Part shown: one piece after another, positions 48,419-56,955 of the stretch
Layout: every line of letters begins with the position of its first letter
How positions within the stretch are numbered: position 1 is the first letter of the stretch
Assembly: GCF_947494875.1 (NCBI RefSeq)
Contig: NZ_CANLWM010000001.1
Span: forward strand, 496,001-560,000
Direction: 5' to 3'
Length of the DNA stretch: 64,000 nt
From: an uncultured Williamsia sp.
GTDB taxonomy: Bacteria > Actinomycetota > Actinomycetes > Mycobacteriales > Mycobacteriaceae
The notes under the pieces: generated by a model
Database searches by the model: none
Told to the model about the DNA's origin: nothing
What the model saw: only the letters and a program-made list of their open reading frames with translations
Position numbers and translations under genes: made by a program

Positions 48419-48808
48419 GTGGCGCAGGACTCCGCCGTGCAGCTCCTGACGAAACTGTCGGAGCTGCACGGCGGGCTCATGATCCACCAGTCCGGTGGCT
48501 GCTGCGACGGATCGGCGCCGATGTGTTACCCGGTCGGTGACTACCGGGTGGGTCAGCGTGACGTCCTCCTGGGCGAGATCGAGCTGCCGGATCCGCTGCC
48601 GGCGGTGCGGGTCTGGATCAACGGCGACCAGTTCGAGCTGTGGAAGCACACCCAGCTGATCCTCGACGTCGTACCCGGGCGCGGTGCGGGGTTCAGCCTG
48701 GAGGCCCCCGAGGGGGTCCGCTTCCTCTCGCGGTCGCGGGCGTTCAGTCCCGACGAGAACTCCGCACTCGCGGAGGACCCGCCGAAGAAGGGTTCCGACT
48801 TCTTCTGA
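48419..48808 (+). CDS. DUF779 protein
   Basis: About 129 aa from the GTG at 48419; the start is uncertain and an earlier one close to the dehydrogenase stop (48395) is possible. Conserved Cys motif SGGCCDGSAPMCYP followed by VGQRDVLLGEI and FELWKHTQLILDVVPGRG. The Cys cluster suggests metal or redox binding. DUF779 genes usually follow ExaC-type aldehyde dehydrogenases; the role is unknown. Confidence 0.85.
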   Translation: MAQDSAVQLLTKLSELHGGLMIHQSGGCCDGSAPMCYPVGDYRVGQRDVLLGEIELPDPLPAVRVWINGDQFELWKHTQLILDVVPGRGAGFSLEAPEGVRFLSRSRAFSPDENSALAEDPPKKGSDFF

Positions 48809-48819
48809 GGCGCACCGGA

Positions 48820-49560
48820 TCAGCCCTGGGTGACGGGACGGATGGTCAGATCACCGATCTCGACGTCCCAGGGCTGGTCCACTGCGAACTCGACCGCCCG
48901 TGCCACCGCGTCGGGGTCGAGCCCTGCGGCGTCCATCCCGTGCTCGATCTCGGCGCGGATCTCGGGGTCGGTGACCGACGACGCGAACTCCGTACGGACG
49001 AAGCCCGGCGAGATGGTCGTCGTCTTGATCGTCCCGTCCGTCGACTCCTGGCGGAGCGTCTCGAGCACTGTGCGGACCGCGTTCTTGGTCGCCGCGTAGA
49101 CGCCCATGGTGGGGGTGATCTTCAGCCCTGCCGTCCAGGCGATCGTGACGAAGTGGCCGCGGCCTTGCTCGCGGAACACCGGCAGCGCGGCGTCGATGCC
49201 GTGGAGCACCCCGCGCACGTTGATGTCGATCATCGCGTCCCAGTCGTCGACGCGTCGTGCGTCGAGACGCGAGATCGGCCCGACACCCGCGCTGGCCACG
49301 AGGACGTCCAACCGGCCGAACTGCTCGACCGCGCTCCCGACGAATGCGTGCATCTCGTCGCGGGAGGTCACGTCGAGCCGGGCGGTGAGGGCGCGTCCTC
49401 CGGCGGCCCGGATCCGGTCGGCGACCGCGTCCAGCCTGTCGATACGTCGGCCGCCGAGGACGATCGTCGCCCCGGCCGTCGCCAGCCGCAGCGCCGTGGC
49501 CTCACCGATCCCGCTCCCGGCTCCGGTGATCGCGACGACGAGGTTCTCGAGTCGATCCAT
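48820..49560 (-). CDS. Short-chain dehydrogenase/reductase with Trp at the catalytic Ser position
   Basis: 246 aa. NAD(P)-binding TGAGSGIGEATALRLATAGA, VASAGVGPISRLD, and Tyr/Lys in VYAATKNAV. Thirteen residues before that Tyr, where the catalytic Ser belongs (…TIASTAG… in relatives), the sequence reads TIAWTAG; the codon is TGG, one base from TCG. The enzyme may be impaired or use another residue. ATG at 49560. The gene diverges from a TetR gene across two operator-like repeats, so it is probably repressed by that regulator. Confidence 0.87.
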   Translation of the reverse strand: MDRLENLVVAITGAGSGIGEATALRLATAGATIVLGGRRIDRLDAVADRIRAAGGRALTARLDVTSRDEMHAFVGSAVEQFGRLDVLVASAGVGPISRLDARRVDDWDAMIDINVRGVLHGIDAALPVFREQGRGHFVTIAWTAGLKITPTMGVYAATKNAVRTVLETLRQESTDGTIKTTTISPGFVRTEFASSVTDPEIRAEIEHGMDAAGLDPDAVARAVEFAVDQPWDVEIGDLTIRPVTQG

Positions 49561-49579
49561 GGCGGTACCCTCCTGTGAG

Positions 49580-49600
49580 AAGCGGACAGACCGTCCGCTT
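49580..49600. promoter_or_regulatory. TetR operator 1
   Basis: Perfect 8-bp inverted repeat AAGCGGAC and GTCCGCTT with 5 bp between, 20 bp upstream of the SDR start. Confidence 0.75.
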
Positions 49601-49610
49601 GCTAAACCAT

Positions 49611-49631
49611 AACCGGACAACCCGTCCGTTT
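49611..49631. promoter_or_regulatory. TetR operator 2
   Basis: CGGAC-AACCC-GTCCG (49614–49628), the same core and spacing as operator 1, extended imperfectly to AACCGGAC/GTCCGTTT. It lies about 20 bp upstream of the TetR gene, so one dimer may repress both genes. Confidence 0.72.
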
Positions 49632-49650
49632 GCACGTGGACAGGAGAACC

Positions 49651-50187
49651 GTGCGGAGCGACGCCGAGAGGAACAGGACGCAGATCCTGGACGCTGCGCG
49701 CGCTCTCCTCGTCGACGACGGCGAGCTGTCGCTGAGCAAGGTCGCCCGGGCGGCCGGCGTGGGTCAGGGCACGCTCTATCGGCACTTCGCCGACCGCGAG
49801 GCCCTCATCGGAGCCGTCTACACCGCCGAGATCGACGACCTCGCCCTGCTCGCCCACCAGATGGCATCCGGGGACGACGCGGTCGCGGGGCTCCGCTCGT
49901 GGTTGGCACGCCTCGCGGACTACGCGATCGTCAAACGCGGCGTGATGACAGCGGTCTCGACGTCGACGTGGACCGACGTCTCGGCTGGCACCCGCGGTCG
50001 GCTCGGGGTGGCGGTGACCGAGTTGCTCGACGCGGGGCAGGACGCAGGGGCCTTCCGTGAGGACGTCGATGCCCGCGACGTCATCCTCATGACCTGGTTC
50101 CTGACGCAGGTCACGCGGGACGAATGGGACCAGCGTGTGCCCCGTCTGCTCGACGTGCTCGTCGACGGACTCCGACCGGGGTCCTAG
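49651..50187 (+). CDS. TetR-family transcriptional repressor
   Basis: 178 aa. N-terminal HTH: RTQILDAARALLVDDGELSL and VARAAGVGQGTLYRHFADRE. The C-terminal ligand domain is divergent. I chose the GTG at 49651 after AGGAGA; a TTG at 49630 is less likely. Ligand unknown, presumably related to the substrate of the divergent SDR. Confidence 0.93.
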   Translation: MRSDAERNRTQILDAARALLVDDGELSLSKVARAAGVGQGTLYRHFADREALIGAVYTAEIDDLALLAHQMASGDDAVAGLRSWLARLADYAIVKRGVMTAVSTSTWTDVSAGTRGRLGVAVTELLDAGQDAGAFREDVDARDVILMTWFLTQVTRDEWDQRVPRLLDVLVDGLRPGS

Positions 50188-50235
50188 GGTGTGTGACCGG
50201 GCCGACACCGGGCCCGGGATCGAAGGGATACGGAC

Positions 50236-51126
50236 ATGACGTCGCTACGGGGCAAGGTCGTCCTCATCACGGGTGCCGCGCGCGGCATCGGCTACGAGAC
50301 CGCCAAGGCGGTGGTGAAGCGGGGCGGCAAGGTCGTCATCGCCGACATCGAGGAGAGCACCCTCGCACTCGTCGCCGACGAGCTGGGCGACTCCGCGGTG
50401 AGCGCGGTCGCCGACGTCACCGACCTCGCCAGCATGCAAGCCGCTGTCGACGCGGGCATCGCGAAGTTCGGTGGCATCGACATGGTGCTCGCGAACGCGG
50501 GCATCGCGTCCTACGGGTCCGTGCTCAACGTCGACCCGAACGCGTTCCGCCGCGTCGTCGACATCAACGTCACCGGTGTCTTCCACACCGTCCGCGCCGC
50601 GCTCCCATCGGTCATCGAGCGCAAGGGATACGTCCTCGTGGTGTCCTCGTTGGCCGCGTTCACCCCGGCGCCGGGTCTGGCCGCCTACAACGCGAGCAAG
50701 GCCGGTGCCGAGATGTTCGCCAGCGCATTACGTCTCGAGGTGAAGCACCTCGGTGTCGACGTCGGCTCGGCCCACATGTCGTGGATCGACACCCCGCTCG
50801 TCCAGGACGCGAAGAAGGACCTGTCGGCGTTCGCCGAGATGCTCTCGAACCTGCCGGGACCGTTGAGCCAGACAACCACCGTCGACAAGTGCGTCGACGC
50901 GTTCATCGCGGGCCTGGAGAAGCGCAAGCGCCGCGTGTACGTCCCGGGGTGGGTCGGCGCGATCGGCACCCTGCGGTCGGTGATCACCTCGAAGATCGGG
51001 GAGCAGTCGTCGCTGCAGCAGGCGCCGCACATCATCCCCAAGATGGACGCCGAGGTCGCCGCCCTGGGCCGCTCCACCAGCGCCCGCAACATCGAGTCCG
51101 GCGCGGTCGTCGAGTCAGGTCACTGA
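50236..51126 (+). CDS. Short-chain dehydrogenase/reductase
   Basis: 296 aa. TGAARGIGYETAKAVVKRGG, LANAGIASYGSVL, catalytic Ser in VVSSLAAF and Tyr/Lys in YNASKAG. The C-terminal 80 residues (RVYVPGWVGAIGTLRSVITS) resemble SDRs of Mycobacteriales linked to lipid or steroid metabolism, but the substrate is not evident. It follows the TetR gene by 48 bp and may be controlled by it. Ends with a 12-nt convergent overlap with the next gene. Confidence 0.87.
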   Translation: MTSLRGKVVLITGAARGIGYETAKAVVKRGGKVVIADIEESTLALVADELGDSAVSAVADVTDLASMQAAVDAGIAKFGGIDMVLANAGIASYGSVLNVDPNAFRRVVDINVTGVFHTVRAALPSVIERKGYVLVVSSLAAFTPAPGLAAYNASKAGAEMFASALRLEVKHLGVDVGSAHMSWIDTPLVQDAKKDLSAFAEMLSNLPGPLSQTTTVDKCVDAFIAGLEKRKRRVYVPGWVGAIGTLRSVITSKIGEQSSLQQAPHIIPKMDAEVAALGRSTSARNIESGAVVESGH

Positions 51127-52461
51127 CGGGTCGGCGCGTCGCCGCCGCGCCAGCACCACGGCGACGACGAAGCAGGTCGCGATGGCGATGAACCCGACCG
51201 CGGTGCGCGCAGCCGACGGTGGGGTCGCGGTGAGTCCGTCGAAACCCGACGCGTCGGTCAGCGGCGTGTAGGACGTCCAGCCGAAGTCGGAGCCTGTGGT
51301 GAGCCGGAGCAGCGTCAGCAGCGCCACCGCCCCGACGACGGCAGACGGTTCTGGGTGGTTGGCCATGACCGCGGCCGTGAGGGCGATGGTCACAGCGACG
51401 GGCACACCGAACGGGCCGACGAGAGCAGGCACGGCCGCGGACAGGTCGCCCGAGAGGAACTGGGTTGCGGTGAAGACGCCCAGCACCGCAACGGCGATCG
51501 GGACGCCACGTGTTTTGCGGGGCAACGCATCCCGTCGTGTCACCACGGTCGTCGCGACCGCGGCGACGACGACGAGAAGAGCGGTCACCGCTGCGAGGTC
51601 GATGCCGCTCGCCGTGGTGCCGTCCACGGAGACGGCAACTGTCGCTGCGGCGGCCGCCACCCACATCAGGCCCGTCGTTTCTCGGTGGACCAGCGCGGCG
51701 ACCAGCGTCATGCCGACGACGACATACCCGCCGTAGAACGTGTGGAGCCCGGTGGACGACTCGTCGCGTAGAGACGACGACAGGAAGCGCAGGAACCACC
51801 ACTGCGTCAGCACGCAGCCGACGACCATCCCAGCGCTGGTGAGGACCACGACGCGAGAGGTGCCACCGATCGGATCGCGCCACCCCCGCAGACACAGCGC
51901 GGCGAGGACGGCCACGGCGAGGACCGCGAGGGATACCGCCCCGACCTCGACCACGGTGCTGTCGCCCACGAGCAGTGCAGAGTCGCCCGGCAGGTAGTCG
52001 GCGTAGCGTCTGTTGCCGCTCGGAAGGCCGGCGCGCAAACGGGCGAGCATCGGAGCGAGAAGGACCCCGGCGACGACGCCCGCCGTGGCCGCGACGAGTG
52101 CGCTGTGACCGCTCACCGTCCGGCTCAGTTGCAGTGCTGCACCGAGGAGGACCCCGGCCGCGACCGCGGTCAGGAGTGTCGGTGGCGAGGAGCTGATCCC
52201 GACGACGAGGAGGACGACCGCGGCGACCGCACCGGCGAACACAGCGTCGGCCACCCGACGGGCGCCGACACACATCGCCAGTGCCGCGAGCAGCCCCCAC
52301 GCGGACGCGGTGGTGGTCGAGCCCCAGGGGAATCCTGGTGGCTGAGCGCTCAACCCGACGATGTCACCGGTGCGCGACGGCGCCGCGAGGAACAGACCCG
52401 CCACCGCCGAGGCGACGCCGGCTGCCAGGCCGACAGGGATCGAGACGCGACGCTCGGTCAT
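51115..52461 (-). CDS. Multi-pass membrane protein, unknown function
   Basis: About 448 aa (ATG at 52461; a GTG three bases upstream is equal). Roughly 11–12 hydrophobic helices, from IPVGLAAGVASAVAGLFLAA to TAVGFIAIATCFVVAVVLAR, with few charged loops. No transporter motif recognised. It is oriented convergent with the SDR and is alone on its transcript. Weakly conserved proteins of this sort are common in Gordonia-like genomes. Confidence 0.75.
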   Translation of the reverse strand: MTERRVSIPVGLAAGVASAVAGLFLAAPSRTGDIVGLSAQPPGFPWGSTTTASAWGLLAALAMCVGARRVADAVFAGAVAAVVLLVVGISSSPPTLLTAVAAGVLLGAALQLSRTVSGHSALVAATAGVVAGVLLAPMLARLRAGLPSGNRRYADYLPGDSALLVGDSTVVEVGAVSLAVLAVAVLAALCLRGWRDPIGGTSRVVVLTSAGMVVGCVLTQWWFLRFLSSSLRDESSTGLHTFYGGYVVVGMTLVAALVHRETTGLMWVAAAAATVAVSVDGTTASGIDLAAVTALLVVVAAVATTVVTRRDALPRKTRGVPIAVAVLGVFTATQFLSGDLSAAVPALVGPFGVPVAVTIALTAAVMANHPEPSAVVGAVALLTLLRLTTGSDFGWTSYTPLTDASGFDGLTATPPSAARTAVGFIAIATCFVVAVVLARRRRADPSVT

Positions 52462-52716
52462 CACGCTGCCGTGACGAAAGTCTGCGCTGAGAGCGTCGGC
52501 GTGAACGCATGATCGACGCCGACTCGCTCACAGCAGTGTTTCGTCGCCGGGGCGAAAGGTGTCATACCCGGATCCAAGCAGGACACCGTACGAGTGTCGG
52601 ACAGACCGGATCTCCACCCACACCTCCACCCACGGGCCGATCCCGGGGAGGCCGTTCGCGACGAGTCTGTGATGCATGCCCCGAGAGGCGGGGCGACTCG
52701 AACTGGAGGACTTCCG
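52462..52716. other. 255-bp promoter region with CTCCACCC repeats
   Basis: Upstream of the small membrane protein at 52717. It holds two CTCCACCC direct repeats (52612–52619 and 52624–52631) followed by CACGGGCCGATCCCG (52631–52645), 71 bp before the ATG. The last element recurs exactly at 58206–58220 upstream of a related gene. A frame extending the gene upstream through this region is not supported. Confidence 0.6.
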
Positions 52717-53196
52717 ATGCTCGTGAACATCGTCGTGGGACTGATCGTCGTCGCCGTGATCCTGGTGCGTCAGATGGCGCCTCGGGCCGTGAAGGCCTCA
52801 CCGAAGGGCGCGCTGATCATCACCGTGATCGGGCTGGTGTCCGCCGCGCAGTTCGTCGACCACCACCACCTGTCGACTCTGGCGCTGGCGACGATGGTGG
52901 GCTCGGCAGCGCTGGGTGTCGTGTTCGCCGTCGGGCGGGGATTCACCGTCCGCATCTGGCGGGACGAGAACGGTGTCCTGATGTCGCGCGGGACGGTCAC
53001 GACGCTCGTGCTGTGGGTCGTCGGTCTCGCGGCGCACGTCGGGCTCGATCTGATCGCCGGCCATGGAGCGGGTTCGGCGACGATCGTCCTCTACATCGGG
53101 ACGATGCTGCTCGCGCAGCTCCTCGTGGTCCAGTGGCGGGCGGGCGCTCTGGGATCGGTGCAGCCGAAGCGGCCGGTGTCAGCTCTCCACGGGTGA
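52717..53196 (+). CDS. Four-to-five-helix membrane protein, CcdC/DUF1453-like
   Basis: 159 aa. Helices VNIVVGLIVVAVILVRQMA, ALIITVIGLVSAAQFVDHHH, LALATMVGSAALGVVFAVGR, LVLWVVGLAAHVGLDLIAG and IVLYIGTMLLAQLLVVQW. The loop GRGFTVRIWRDENGVLMSRG parallels the loop TRSWIDASTGKRMTRSG of the protein at 58298, so the two look paralogous. ATG with GGAGGAC upstream. Function unknown; probably shares control with the 58298 gene. Confidence 0.78.
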   Translation: MLVNIVVGLIVVAVILVRQMAPRAVKASPKGALIITVIGLVSAAQFVDHHHLSTLALATMVGSAALGVVFAVGRGFTVRIWRDENGVLMSRGTVTTLVLWVVGLAAHVGLDLIAGHGAGSATIVLYIGTMLLAQLLVVQWRAGALGSVQPKRPVSALHG

Positions 53197-54417
53197 CCGG
53201 CGGGTGCGTGCGATGACGGTGGTGGCCAGGACGACGGCCACCACCATCAGCGTGCCGCAGTAGACCACGATGCCGGCCCACCCGAAGCCGCTGAAGGCGA
53301 TCCCGCCCAGCGCGCCGACCACCGAGCTCCCGAGGTAGTAGCCGAACAAGTACAGCGACGACGCCTCGGCGCGATGGTCCTTCGCCCGGGCGCCGACCCA
53401 GCCGCTGGCCGTCGAGTGCGCCCCGAAGAACCCGCCGGTGAACAGCAACACGCCCAGCAGCGTCGAGGGCAGCCAGTCCGGCAGCGTGACGACGAGCCCC
53501 ACGGCCATGACCGCGATCGAGACGGCCAAGACGCGCCCACGACCGACCCGGTCTGACATACGGCCGGCCCACGTCGAGGAGAACGTGCCGGCCAGGTACA
53601 TGACGAAGACGATGCCGACAACGCTCTGCGGCAACGAGAACGGCGAGGCGAGCAGTCGAAACGACAGGAAGTTGTAGACGGTGACGAACCCGCCCATCAG
53701 CAGGAACGCCAATCCGAACAGGCACAGCATGGGCACGTCGCGCAGGTGGCCGGCCAGGTTCCCGAGTACCGCGCGCACCGCGATCGGCTGCGGGGTGAAG
53801 TTCCGCGACGCGGGGACCAGGCGGATGAACACGAGGGCGAAGGTCAGCGAGACGAGGCAGGCGATCTCGAGCGCCCACCGCCAGTCGACGACGTCCGCGG
53901 CGAGACCGGGGACAAGACGCCCCGTCAGCCCGCCGATCGTCGTACCGGAGACGTAGTAGCCCATCGCCTTGCCCAGTGAGGCGCCGTCGATCTCCTCGGC
54001 GAGGTACGCCATCGCGACGGCCGGCACACCGGCGCAGAGGATCCCGACGAGCGCCCGTCCGGCGAGCAGCACCTCGATCGACGGGGACCACGGCAGCACG
54101 AGCCCGAGCAGGGACGCCGCGACCGCCGAGATCACCATTACCTTGATGCGCCCGTACCGCTCCGACATCACGCTCACCGGGATGATCGCGAACGCGAGGA
54201 AGCCGGTCGTCAGGGAGACGGTCAACGCCGACGTCGTAGGGGACACCCCGAAGTGTTCCGAGATCACCGGGAGCATCGCCTGCACGTGGTACATCGCCAT
54301 GAAGGCGGCCATCCCGGCGGCGAACATCGCCACGGTCGCGTTGCGGAACTGTCGCGAGCCGGCGACGTGACCGGTGGCGGCGGGTGCGGGAGCAGTACGC
54401 GCGGTTGTCACGGTCAT
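53179..54417 (-). CDS. MFS transporter (12 helices)
   Basis: 412 aa. Major facilitator: loop 2–3 VMSERYGRIKVMVISAVAAS, helix-5 region GLTGRLVPGLAADVVDWRWA, and second-half loop GRMSDRVGRGRVLAVSIAVM. Drug-exporter or aromatic-acid type by appearance; no substrate can be assigned. I chose the ATG at 54417; the frame extends upstream opposite the LysR gene. It diverges from LysR by 83 bp and is likely its target. Its 3' end overlaps the convergent membrane-protein gene by 18 nt. Confidence 0.9.
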   Translation of the reverse strand: MTVTTARTAPAPAATGHVAGSRQFRNATVAMFAAGMAAFMAMYHVQAMLPVISEHFGVSPTTSALTVSLTTGFLAFAIIPVSVMSERYGRIKVMVISAVAASLLGLVLPWSPSIEVLLAGRALVGILCAGVPAVAMAYLAEEIDGASLGKAMGYYVSGTTIGGLTGRLVPGLAADVVDWRWALEIACLVSLTFALVFIRLVPASRNFTPQPIAVRAVLGNLAGHLRDVPMLCLFGLAFLLMGGFVTVYNFLSFRLLASPFSLPQSVVGIVFVMYLAGTFSSTWAGRMSDRVGRGRVLAVSIAVMAVGLVVTLPDWLPSTLLGVLLFTGGFFGAHSTASGWVGARAKDHRAEASSLYLFGYYLGSSVVGALGGIAFSGFGWAGIVVYCGTLMVVAVVLATTVIARTRRSPVES

Positions 54418-54476
54418 GCCAACAACGATGGCTCGGGGGCGTTCCGAAACAGAAATGAATCTTTTCGGCCCTTGTG

Positions 54477-54491
54477 ATGCATCCAGCGCAT
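54477..54491. promoter_or_regulatory. LysR-type operator (T-N11-A)
   Basis: ATGC-N7-GCAT gives the LysR-type T-N11-A signature. It overlaps CATAAT (54489–54494), the probable -10 of the LysR gene, so autorepression and control of the divergent MFS gene are likely. Confidence 0.6.
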
Positions 54492-54500
54492 AATCGCTGC

Positions 54501-55373
54501 ATGCGATCGGAGATGGACTGGTTCGTCGAGCTCGCCGAGGCGGAGAACGTCTCGGTGGCCGCCGCCGGACTGCACCTGTCGCAGCCGACCCTGTCGCGGA
54601 TGCTCGGGCGGCTCGAACGCGAGCTCGGGACCGAACTGTTCGACCGCGTCGGCCGCCGACTGTCGCTGAACGACCGCGGACGCGTCTACCTCGACCACTG
54701 CCGACGCGCACGGGCCGAGATGGACGCCGGACGGGCGGCGGTCCGGGAGATGGTCGACCCGGTCGAGGGGACGGTGCGCCTGGCGTTCCTCCACTCGTTC
54801 GGGATCCGACTGGTCCCCGAGCTGATCGGTGGCTTCCGTCGCGAGGCGCGTGTCGCGTTCACCCTGTTCCAGGACGCCGCCGAGGTGGTGGCCGACCGTG
54901 TGCGGTCCGACGACGCCGACCTCGCGATCGTCTCGCCCCGCCCGACGGGCTCCGACCTCGTGTGGGCCCCGCTGCTGACCCAGCAACTCGGTCTCGCAGT
55001 CCCGGCCGAGCACCACCTGGCCGACCGGGCGGAGGTCTCGCTGGCCGAGGTCGCCACCGAGCCGTTCGTGGCGATGGAGAGCGGCTTCGGGATGCGCCGC
55101 ATCCTCGACGAACTCTGCGCCGCCGACGACTTCCGCCCCGACATCACCTTCGAGACCACTGAACTCGGCACCATTGCGGGACTCGTCGGAGCGGGACTCG
55201 GGGTGGCGGTGATGCCGATCGAGGACACGGGCCCTCTCGCGCCCGGTGTCGTCCTCGTCCCGCTCGCCGGCGCACAGACCACCCGGGAGATCGTCCTGGT
55301 CTGGCGCCGCGACCGGCCGCTCGTCGGGGCGGCGGCGCGGTTCCGCGACTTCGTCGTCGAGCGGAGAGCATGA
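54501..55373 (+). CDS. LysR-family transcriptional regulator
   Basis: 290 aa. N-terminal winged HTH (EMDWFVELAEAENVSVAAAG; LSQPTLSRMLGRLERELGTE) and a periplasmic-binding-like effector domain ending RRDRPLVGAAARFRDFVVE. I chose the ATG at 54501 where homology begins, with CATAAT 6 nt upstream; a start at 54474 would overlap the operator. It diverges from the MFS gene and its stop overlaps the dehalogenase-like gene by 4 nt (ATGA). Effector unknown. Confidence 0.92.
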   Translation: MRSEMDWFVELAEAENVSVAAAGLHLSQPTLSRMLGRLERELGTELFDRVGRRLSLNDRGRVYLDHCRRARAEMDAGRAAVREMVDPVEGTVRLAFLHSFGIRLVPELIGGFRREARVAFTLFQDAAEVVADRVRSDDADLAIVSPRPTGSDLVWAPLLTQQLGLAVPAEHHLADRAEVSLAEVATEPFVAMESGFGMRRILDELCAADDFRPDITFETTELGTIAGLVGAGLGVAVMPIEDTGPLAPGVVLVPLAGAQTTREIVLVWRRDRPLVGAAARFRDFVVERRA

Positions 55374-56281
55374 TCGGTGCGATGGACGTCTTCCGCACCC
55401 CCGACGAGCGCTTCGCCGACCTTCCCGGGTGGGACTTCCCGCCGAACTACGTCGACATAGACGGCCTGCGTGTCCACCACGTCGACGTGCCGCCCGACGG
55501 CACGCCGGCGGGCGGTCCGATCGTGTTGTTCCACGGCGAGCCGACGTGGTCGTACCTGTATCGCCGCATGATCCGGCCACTCGCGGCGGCCGGTCACCGC
55601 GTGATCGCCTACGACCACGCGGGATTCGGACGGTCGGACAAACCGACCGACCGCGAGTGGTACACCTTCGACCGTCATTCCGCGATCGCCGACGTCGTGC
55701 TCGACCACCTCGACGTCACCGACGCGACGGTCGTCGTGCAGGACTGGGGAGGCCCGATCGGGCTCCGCTGGGCGACGGAGCACCGCGACCGTGTCGCGAA
55801 CCTGGTCATCATGAACACCGGCCTCTTCAGCGGACGCGTGAGCAAGGGCTTCCTGGCCTGGCGCGACTTCGCCGCGAAGAACCCGGATCTCCCTGTCGGG
55901 CAGATCATCCAGGGCGCGACGGTGACCGACGTCCCGGCCGAGGTGATCGCCGCCTACGACGCGCCGTTCCCGACGGTCGAGTCGAAAGCCGGTGCGGCGC
56001 AGTTCCCTCTGCTGGTCCCGGTCGACGAGTCCGACGCCGGGGCGGAGGTGCTCCGCGGCGTCGCCGACGTGTTGTCGCGGTGGGACGTCCCGACGCTGCT
56101 CGCCTTCTCCGACAGCGATCCTGTGTTCCCCCATCCGAAGTCGGGCCAGGTGTTCACCGACCTGATCCCGTCGGCCGGGGAGCAGGTGACCGTCGCGGGT
56201 GCGGCGCACTTCCTCCAGGAGGACAAGGGCGAGGAGATCGCGGCGCACATCGTCGGATTCCTCCACGAGGGCGGGGTCTGA
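55370..56281 (+). CDS. dhmA: Haloalkane-dehalogenase-like alpha/beta hydrolase (DhmA type)
   Basis: 303 aa. HLD-I signatures: HGEPTWSYLYRRM (halide-side Glu57), nucleophile Asp125 with Trp126 in VVQDWGGPIG, acid Asp in FSDSDPVFPH, and base His in AGAAHFLQEDKGEE. Such enzymes hydrolyse carbon–halogen bonds; close DhmA homologues in mycobacteria have weak or no measured dehalogenase activity, so other substrates are possible. The start is at 55370 or the ATG at 55382 (MDVFRTPDERF). Translationally coupled to LysR. Confidence 0.88.
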   Translation: MIGAMDVFRTPDERFADLPGWDFPPNYVDIDGLRVHHVDVPPDGTPAGGPIVLFHGEPTWSYLYRRMIRPLAAAGHRVIAYDHAGFGRSDKPTDREWYTFDRHSAIADVVLDHLDVTDATVVVQDWGGPIGLRWATEHRDRVANLVIMNTGLFSGRVSKGFLAWRDFAAKNPDLPVGQIIQGATVTDVPAEVIAAYDAPFPTVESKAGAAQFPLLVPVDESDAGAEVLRGVADVLSRWDVPTLLAFSDSDPVFPHPKSGQVFTDLIPSAGEQVTVAGAAHFLQEDKGEEIAAHIVGFLHEGGV

Positions 56282-56295
56282 TCAGCCGGGTCCGA

Positions 56296-56955
56296 TCACC
56301 CTCGGGCGATCCCGGAGCGGTAGGCGAGGGCGACGGCCTGCGCGCGGTCGCGGACGTCGAGCTTCGCGAAGGCGTTGTTGATGTGCGTCTTGACGGTCGA
56401 CTCCGAGACGTACAGGGCCGCGGCGATCTCCCGGTTGCTGAGCCCGTCGGCCATGTGCACCAGCACCTCTCGCTCACGGGTTGTCAACGAACCCACCCCG
56501 GTGACCTCAGACCGTGGTGCCGGTCCCGTCGGACGCATGGCGGCGACGAGCCGTTGCTGCACGGACCGGTCGAGCACCGACTGCCCCGCTGCGGCGGTGC
56601 GAATGGCGCCGGCGAGTTCGTGGCGGTCGGCGTCCTTGGTGAGGTAGCCGACGGCGCCGGCGTCGAGAGCGGCGAACACCGAGGCGTCGTCGTCGAACGT
56701 GGTCAGCACGACGACCGGCAACCCGGGATGCGACTCACCGATCTGCCGGGTCGCCTCGGCACCGTCGACGCCCGGCATCCGCAGGTCGGTCAGCACGACG
56801 TCGGGCGTCGTCTCGCGGACCAGCGTCACCAGTTCGGCGCCGTCGGCGGCCGTACCGACGACGTCGATGTCGGGCTGCAGGTCGAGCATCGCGGCGACGG
56901 CGTCGCGGATGATCGCCTGGTCGTCGGCCACCACCACCCGGATCGGGTCAATCAT
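56296..56955 (-). CDS. NarL/LuxR-family response regulator
   Basis: 219 aa. Receiver domain with acidic pair VADDQA, phospho-Asp in VLTDLRMPG and Lys in GYLTKDA; C-terminal LuxR HTH (SLTTREREVLVHMADGLSNR, VSESTVKTHINNAFAKL). ATG at 56955 overlaps the kinase stop by 4 nt. Probably binds the CTCCACCC-containing palindrome at 58159–58186. Confidence 0.93.
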   Translation of the reverse strand: MIDPIRVVVADDQAIIRDAVAAMLDLQPDIDVVGTAADGAELVTLVRETTPDVVLTDLRMPGVDGAEATRQIGESHPGLPVVVLTTFDDDASVFAALDAGAVGYLTKDADRHELAGAIRTAAAGQSVLDRSVQQRLVAAMRPTGPAPRSEVTGVGSLTTREREVLVHMADGLSNREIAAALYVSESTVKTHINNAFAKLDVRDRAQAVALAYRSGIARG

